This document shows positions 58,570-64,000 of a stretch of 64,000 bases of DNA, piece after piece. A program made the position numbers and the translations under genes. The notes under the pieces were generated by a model, which was given only the letters and a program-made list of their open reading frames with translations, searched no databases and was not told the origin of the DNA. Source of the stretch: Ctenosaura bakeri (taxonomy: Eukaryota; Chordata; Lepidosauria; Squamata; Iguanidae); assembly GCA_948474755.1 (NCBI GenBank), contig CAOLHI010001256.1, positions 620,001-684,000 on the forward strand, read 5' to 3'. Within the stretch, counting starts at the first letter, position 1. Each line of letters starts with the position of its first letter.

Positions 58570-60710
58570 AGAGGCAGACAAATGAAGCTGGATGCTGAAG
58601 AAAGACAGGAACTATGAAAATAAGAGACATGGAGTCTCCATGTCTGAGTGGGAAACTATGTAAATACTGCATATAATAGCAACAGCCCCATGCTGTCAAA
58701 TGTGGGCTATAGCCACACAGAATTTCCTATAGAAAATGGTAAGAAAGTGTATGAATGCTCTACTTTCCCTCACCTTTCACTTCTTCCTCCTATAGTCCCT
58801 CCCCCAAAAGCCAGCTTTGCTGTCCGGCCAGGCAATAGCTTTCACACCTGCAAAGCACACACACACACACACCCCAAAAATTAAGAAAAATGGGAGTTAG
58901 GGAGCTTTGGAGTAGAGAGCTTTGGAGGCATTAAAAGTGGGTATGGGGGCTGCATGAGGCCTGTGGGCTGCTTCTTCCTCACCTTGTGGGCTACAATCTG
59001 CATCAATGGATTAAAATTGCAAGAAAGAGGCAGAGTATATGTTAAAATAAGGACCATGTTTAGTATTTCTATGCGGCTGTATCTTTATAGAACAAGGAAT
59101 TCCCTTTCAAAGAAGGGACATCCCTTAAAATGGGAGACATGTTGTTACCCTAGTAACCATTTGAAGCTAGCTCTTTTCTTTCACGCTCTGTGCAAACGTG
59201 TTATAATACAGCAATATGATTTTTTTTTTTTAAAGATTGCATGACGAATTATAGTGTCTCAGAAGAAAACAAAACATTGTTGTGGTGATTTTCCTCAAGG
59301 TTTGATTTTTAGCCGCGCAAGCTATGGCGGAAGGGTGCAAATCCTCTGCTAAAATACAGTCTCTTACTGAAAAGGATCGCTTTTCATATTTACTAACGCA
59401 CAACATGATCCTTCCCCTGCTTTCTTGACAAGGACTTTGACAAGTGAAAGGGAGGGCACTTGGTACATTGCATGTGCTGTTATTGTTTCCTTTAATGAAG
59501 CAGTTGCCACACATTTCAAAATGGGGACTGTTTCATCTCTGTTTTCGTGAACACTCTAGAAGACTGCAGGAATGGCTTTTGGAATGGGCTCATCTCATGG
59601 AGGACAAAATGGTTAGTGAAACAGATGTCATTTCAGCTAAGAATAAACCAAACTACATATGGGTGAGGCTGTAGAGAAATACTTAGGTTACACTACTCTG
59701 AATATTATCATGGCATGTAGCTTCATAGACAATTCTCATCCCTCTACTGAAAATAAATGTTTATTGCTATGTAAACGGAAAGAAAGGAAGGGCTGAGTAG
59801 GTAAAACTTTCTAATTTCTGCGGGTGCTTGATGTGAAAATGCCTCTAGATCAGGTACACCGAGGAGAAGCTAAATGTAACTTTTTGTGACTAAAATAAAC
59901 ATTCCTTGGTGAAAGGAAGCCAGGGTGCCTATTACAACAGAAGGAAATAAAAGACAATAGGTTAAAAAAGTGGAAGAAAATCAAATTGCCAAGAAGCTGA
60001 CATGAGATTAAACAATTCAAGGGGATTTCTTTTCTTTGTCTCTCTCTTTCTCTTTTATGTGTAATGAATACAGGACTAGCTCTACCATGAGAGTATGGCG
60101 ACTCCCTCAGGTAGTGGGCATTGAGGGGGTCAATGGTGTCATCTGTTCCCTTTATTGGAAGTAGAACTGTATTGCCACAGAGCCTGTCCTGCCTCTCCCC
60201 ACAAAAAAAACTGGCCTGTGGCTTCTGGCATGGTGGTGGACAGGATCCCATCACCACTTTTCAAGCCAACTACTTTTTGAGTCAGCTTCTGCACTTGAAC
60301 TGGGGAGAGGGCCACCACCTTGCTACTCACCTCAGGTAGCAAAATGTCTTGGGCGAGGAGGTTGAAACACAGAACAAAAATAAAAATCACTTGTCATTGC
60401 TGTCAGTGAAACTGAACATTTGCTCTCATTCCCAGTGTGCCATGGCTCGATTGATGAGTCAGACTGTGGTTGGAAAGCCTATTGTTCCAATAGCAGCAGC
60501 TGTTATTTATGCCTTGAAACTGCGGTCATAAGTAAACTTTCTCACAAAGAAGTAACCAATAGGCTGTTTCCTGAAACTCTTTTTTTTACTGGAAGGATGC
60601 ATTTACAGATCAGATATACTGGTATTAAGCAGCTGTGCAAAAAATGTTCATAATTTTTATTGTTTAAGAGGTGTGTGTGCTACTGAAAAATAAGTTTCCT
60701 CAGTAGAGGA
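58570..60710. other. long stretch without recognised feature
   Basis: About 2.1 kb. An (AC)n microsatellite lies at 58856-58873; nothing else recognised. A 135-codon minus-strand frame (59850-60257) has no motif. Confidence 0.4.
58856..58873. repeat. (AC)n microsatellite
   Basis: About nine CA units. Confidence 0.85.
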
Positions 60711-61522
60711 GCAATAGAGTCATAGAATGACAGAGTTGGAAGGGATCTCGTGGATCTGCTTAATACAGGATCTCCAGCTAAAGCATCTCTACTGGGTAGC
60801 TGCCCAGCCTTGTTTTGAAGATATCCAGAGAAGGAGACCCCCATCACTTCTAAAGGCAACTGAATCCATTGCTGAAGAGCTCTTACTGTCAAGGAGTCCC
60901 TTCTAAGGTTCAATTGAAATCTATTGAAATCTCCTATAATTTCAAACCATTAGACCAGATCCTATCCTCTGGGGTAGCAGAGATGAGCCCTGCCTAGTCC
61001 TCTCTCTCATTGCCCTTGAGGTATTTAAAGAGTGCAACCATGTCACCTGTCAGTCTTCTCTGCATTAAGCTGAACATATCCAGCTCCTTCTATCTTTCTC
61101 TGTAAGTTTTGTTCTCCAATATCTCTTATCAACCTTGTTGCCCTTCTTTGAACCTGCTTCAACTTATCAGTATCCTTCTTAAAATGAGATGTCCAGAAAT
61201 GAATGTAGTACTCCAAATGAGGCCTGATCAATGTAAAATACAGTGAGACTCTTATTTCCCTTGACTTGGAAACTGTGCTTCTATTAATGCAGGCTAAAAT
61301 AACATTCACCATTTTTGCTACAGCAGCTCTCTCTTGGCTCATGTTCAATTTATGATCAACAATAATCTCAAGTTCCTTTTCACATGGGGTACTGCTGAAG
61401 TATGTATCCCCCAACTCCTATACCTATGCATTTGGTTTTTGTGACCTAAATGGAGAATTTTGTATTTTTTTCTATTGAATGTCATTTTATTAATTTACAC
61501 CCTATTTTTTAGGTTATCTAGG
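60711..61522 (-). mobile_element. CR1 LINE, minus strand, 3' part (interrupted by an LTR)
   Basis: Begins with a CR1 3' end (CAATAGAGTCATAGAATGAC). The minus strand then carries the ORF2 C-terminal region, including a PHLEYYIHFW stretch in a 123-codon frame at 61414-61043. It breaks at TAGG (61519-61522), where the LTR was inserted, and continues at 62528. Confidence 0.85.
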
Positions 61523-62523
61523 TGTTACCTTGAAAACTGGGGGTATCTTGAGGACACCCAAATCAGGCTTCAAAAACTGAGGAATTAGCAGAGTTACCCA
61601 ACAAAACTTGCGAGAGGTCAGGGCAAGGGATCTTCAACCATATGTCTACAGGGTCAGAACCACGCAAGAGTCAGAAAAATGATCTAAAATGGTTTTTATT
61701 AAGAACTGGCAAAGGGAATCACACACACATTAACAAATATTATTGCATTCATACAAGGGCTACAGAAATAAAGTCGGAAATAAGTGACCAAGAGGGAAAG
61801 AGAGGGGGCATATGGACCTTAGTCTAGATGTCCTGGAAGAAGGAGAAGATTAGCTCAGGCTCGGTGTGAAGCACCAAGGGGAGGCTGGATCTCAGGCTGG
61901 ACGGATAGTAGCAGTGGGGTCTCACAGAGGAGTGGGGACGCGAATCGTGTTTGGCTCTCAGCAGCATCTGAGAGGCTTGTATGGGAGGCTTCAGTAGCAG
62001 TGAAAAGGGCCCTTCTGTCCAGTCTAGGAGGCTCTCCAAGGAGGCTCCAAAAGTGGGGAGTTTTATAGCCAATTTCTGTCCTCAGGTCAGGTACCGGCTA
62101 GTAAAGTATAGTTAATGGACGATGAGTGAGGAATATAATGTTAAGCAAATATCACGACCCCTCCTCAGTATTGTTTCTTATTGGGAAGTCCAGGTGCGTG
62201 ATAGGTTTAAAATTCCAAATTGATAGGTTTTGATTGTCTGGCTTCGCACAGTTCATCAACGTAGCTTGGGATGTGACAGTGTCCAGGAGCGAGTCTATTG
62301 TCTGCCTAGAGATATGTGACTCGGAACAATAGATCAGTCTTTTAGCCTAAAGGACGTTGCCTACGTTCCCATACAGCAGATAGAGATGGTATTGTTTTCG
62401 GGATTTCTCATTCAACACCAATTTTGTTTTTAACTGCAACGGACCTTTGCTAACCAATATCCAGGTTGGGGGAGCCAAGCCAATTTTAGGGGTCCTCTCT
62501 TGGGATTACTTTGGGGTGTAACA
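61523..62523 (-). mobile_element. solo LTR (family B, copy 2), inserted in a CR1
   Basis: Plus-strand ends TGTTACCTTGAAA and TTGGGGTGTAACA, flanked by identical TAGG (61519-61522 and 62524-62527). On the minus strand: TATAAAA near 62061-62068, AATAAA near 61695-61700, and the U5 block (rc near 61645). Full-length relative of 12294-13280 in opposite orientation. Confidence 0.9.
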
Positions 62524-62527
62524 TAGG

Positions 62528-64000
62528 TGCTTTTGAATTCTGTTCCCATCTTCCAATGTTTTAGCTGCCCCTCCCAGTTTTGTGTCAACTGTAAATTGAC
62601 ACAGTTCAAATCACTGATAATAATGTTGAAGAGTAGTGGCTTTAGGAGAGAACGCTGAGGCATTCCACTTGAGACTTCCTTCCAGTTTGAAGTGCAACCA
62701 TTGATTATGACTCTTTGAGCATGGTTTTCAAACCAGTTATGGCTCCATCTAACAGTGTTCCCATCTATTCCATCTTTAATCAAGTTTGTTAATCGAAACA
62801 TTATGGGGGACCTTATAAAATGCTTTGCTGAAATCCAGATAAATAACATCCACAGCCTTCCCACTATCTACTAAACTAGTGGTCTGACAGAAACAAAATG
62901 ATAAAAGATTTGTTTGGCAGGATTTGTTCTTGACAAACCCATGTTGGCTTCCACTGATCACTGCATTGTCATCAAGATACTTTCAGACAGACTCCTAAAT
63001 AATCCATTCTAAGTCCCCCCCCCAGTATTGAGGTTAGGCTGACTAGTCTGTAGTTTCCTGCTTTTTTTCTTTTTTGAAGAGAGGGACGATGTTTGCCCTT
63101 CTGTCATCCTTTGGTACCTCACCTATTCTCCAAGATTTCTCAAAAATGATGGCAAGGAGTTCAGAGAATACATCAGCAAATTCCTTCAGTACTTTGGGCT
63201 ACAGTTTGTCTGTTCCTGCAGATCTGAACTCATTCTGACTAACTCCCTATCAATCTTAATTTGCAATCCAGATCCCTTGCCAAGGTCTGTTGTTGTACAC
63301 TGTTTGTACACAGTTCTTCTTTGGGGAAAAACTGAAGCAAAATAGGCACCTTTTCATTGTGATCTGGTAGCATATTGCTTTTTTTTATTATTATTGAATC
63401 GTGGTTCTACTGTCTCCTGGGTCATTGTCTTGCCTCAAATGTATTTGAAAAACAATTTTTGTTGCTCTTTGCTTGCCTAGCCAGTGTCAGCTCATTTCAA
63501 GCTTCAGTTTTTCTTATACTCTTCATAAAAGCTTGGGCTACACATCTGTATTCTTCGTCTGTAATTTGTCATTCCTCACGTTCTTTATACATGCTTTTCT
63601 TTTTCTTTTCATCTCCACATCAGTTTTTACTGTGTAACCGCATTGGGTTTTTTCAGATGTTTCCCATTTTACTTCTTCCATGGGATTGTTTGTGATTGTA
63701 CTTTTTGCAACTTCAAGAATTCCTACTCTGGCTGTGCGTCTTTTCCTTTAGCATGTCTAGCAATTTCTAGCAATGGGATTCCACCCAGTACTTCCCTGAA
63801 CTTGTTAAAATCAGCTCTGTGTTTGATTTTCTTCTTTGTCCTGTCTCACAATTGCAAATTCAAATATTACATAGTCATTTCCCTGTAAAGTACCAACTAT
63901 TTTGATTCCAGAGACCAATTCCTTCCTATTGGTTAGGACCAAGCCCAAGACTACTGATCCCCTTGTTCCTTGTCCCTTCCTCTGCCTTTTGAAATAGGGA
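62528..64000 (-). mobile_element. CR1 LINE, minus strand, reverse transcriptase part, runs off the window
   Basis: Continues the CR1 past the LTR. A minus-strand frame at 62961-62776 includes GFVKNKSCQTNLL and IYLDFSKAFYKVPHN, the R-S-C...D-F-S-K-A-F-D-x-V-P-H block of CR1 reverse transcriptase. Frames are broken by indels. It extends to the window edge, so the 5' end is not seen. Confidence 0.85.

Noticed and set aside
59850..60257. 135-codon minus-strand open frame
   Set aside because: No motif, low-complexity stretches (RERERQR from a TCTCTCTTTCTCTTT tract), and no coding context.

Overview
This window looks like gene-poor nuclear DNA of a squamate reptile, most likely an iguanian lizard. 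The evidence is the repeat fauna. It holds tRNA-derived SINEs with a Bov-B-like 3' tail, CR1, L2 and L1 LINE pieces, a SPIN hAT transposon, and many PIF/Harbinger-like palindromic MITEs. It also holds a group of related solo LTRs. I found no intact protein-coding gene, tRNA, rRNA or CRISPR array. Nearly all open frames are short chance frames or decayed transposon coding. The window is best read as intergenic or deep intronic.

Layout. 1-6.6 kb: a GC-rich Harbinger-like MITE, a decayed L1 on the minus strand and SINEs. 6.6-9.3 kb: a SINE split by a 1 kb LTR, then a retrovirus-like LTR on the minus strand. 11.3-14.7 kb: a palindromic MITE, a second SINE split by an LTR, and another solo LTR. 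17.4-20.1 kb: half a palindromic MITE and two SINEs. 23.1-25.3 kb: a foldback element whose centre holds a CR1, followed by a GACA/GATA microsatellite. 26.1-31.5 kb: a palindromic MITE, a hAT-like MITE, a TA-flanked DNA element split by an LTR, L1 and CR1 tails, and a foldback GC-rich MITE. 33-35.8 kb: minus-strand SINEs, an L1 tail and an AT-ended element. 37.2-40.3 kb: a palindromic MITE, the SPIN element with 8-bp target duplications, and a CpG-rich MITE. 41.3-45.7 kb: an L2 piece, MITEs, and a probable decayed coding sequence of unknown family interrupted by a CR1. 48.3-52.9 kb: a palindromic MITE beside an unbroken foldback element, an L1 3' half, a SINE and an LTR. 54.5-58.6 kb: a retroelement remnant with a gag-like or U3 open frame, and an LTR. 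60.7-64.0 kb: a CR1 split by an LTR, running off the end.

The parts do not form a pathway. What the sequence records is order of insertion: LTRs landed inside two SINEs, a CR1 and a DNA transposon, and a CR1 landed inside a foldback element and inside a coding-like sequence. Four LTR insertions have identical 4-bp flanks, so the pre-insertion target can be read directly. Family names rest on remembered termini and motifs; no database search was run.
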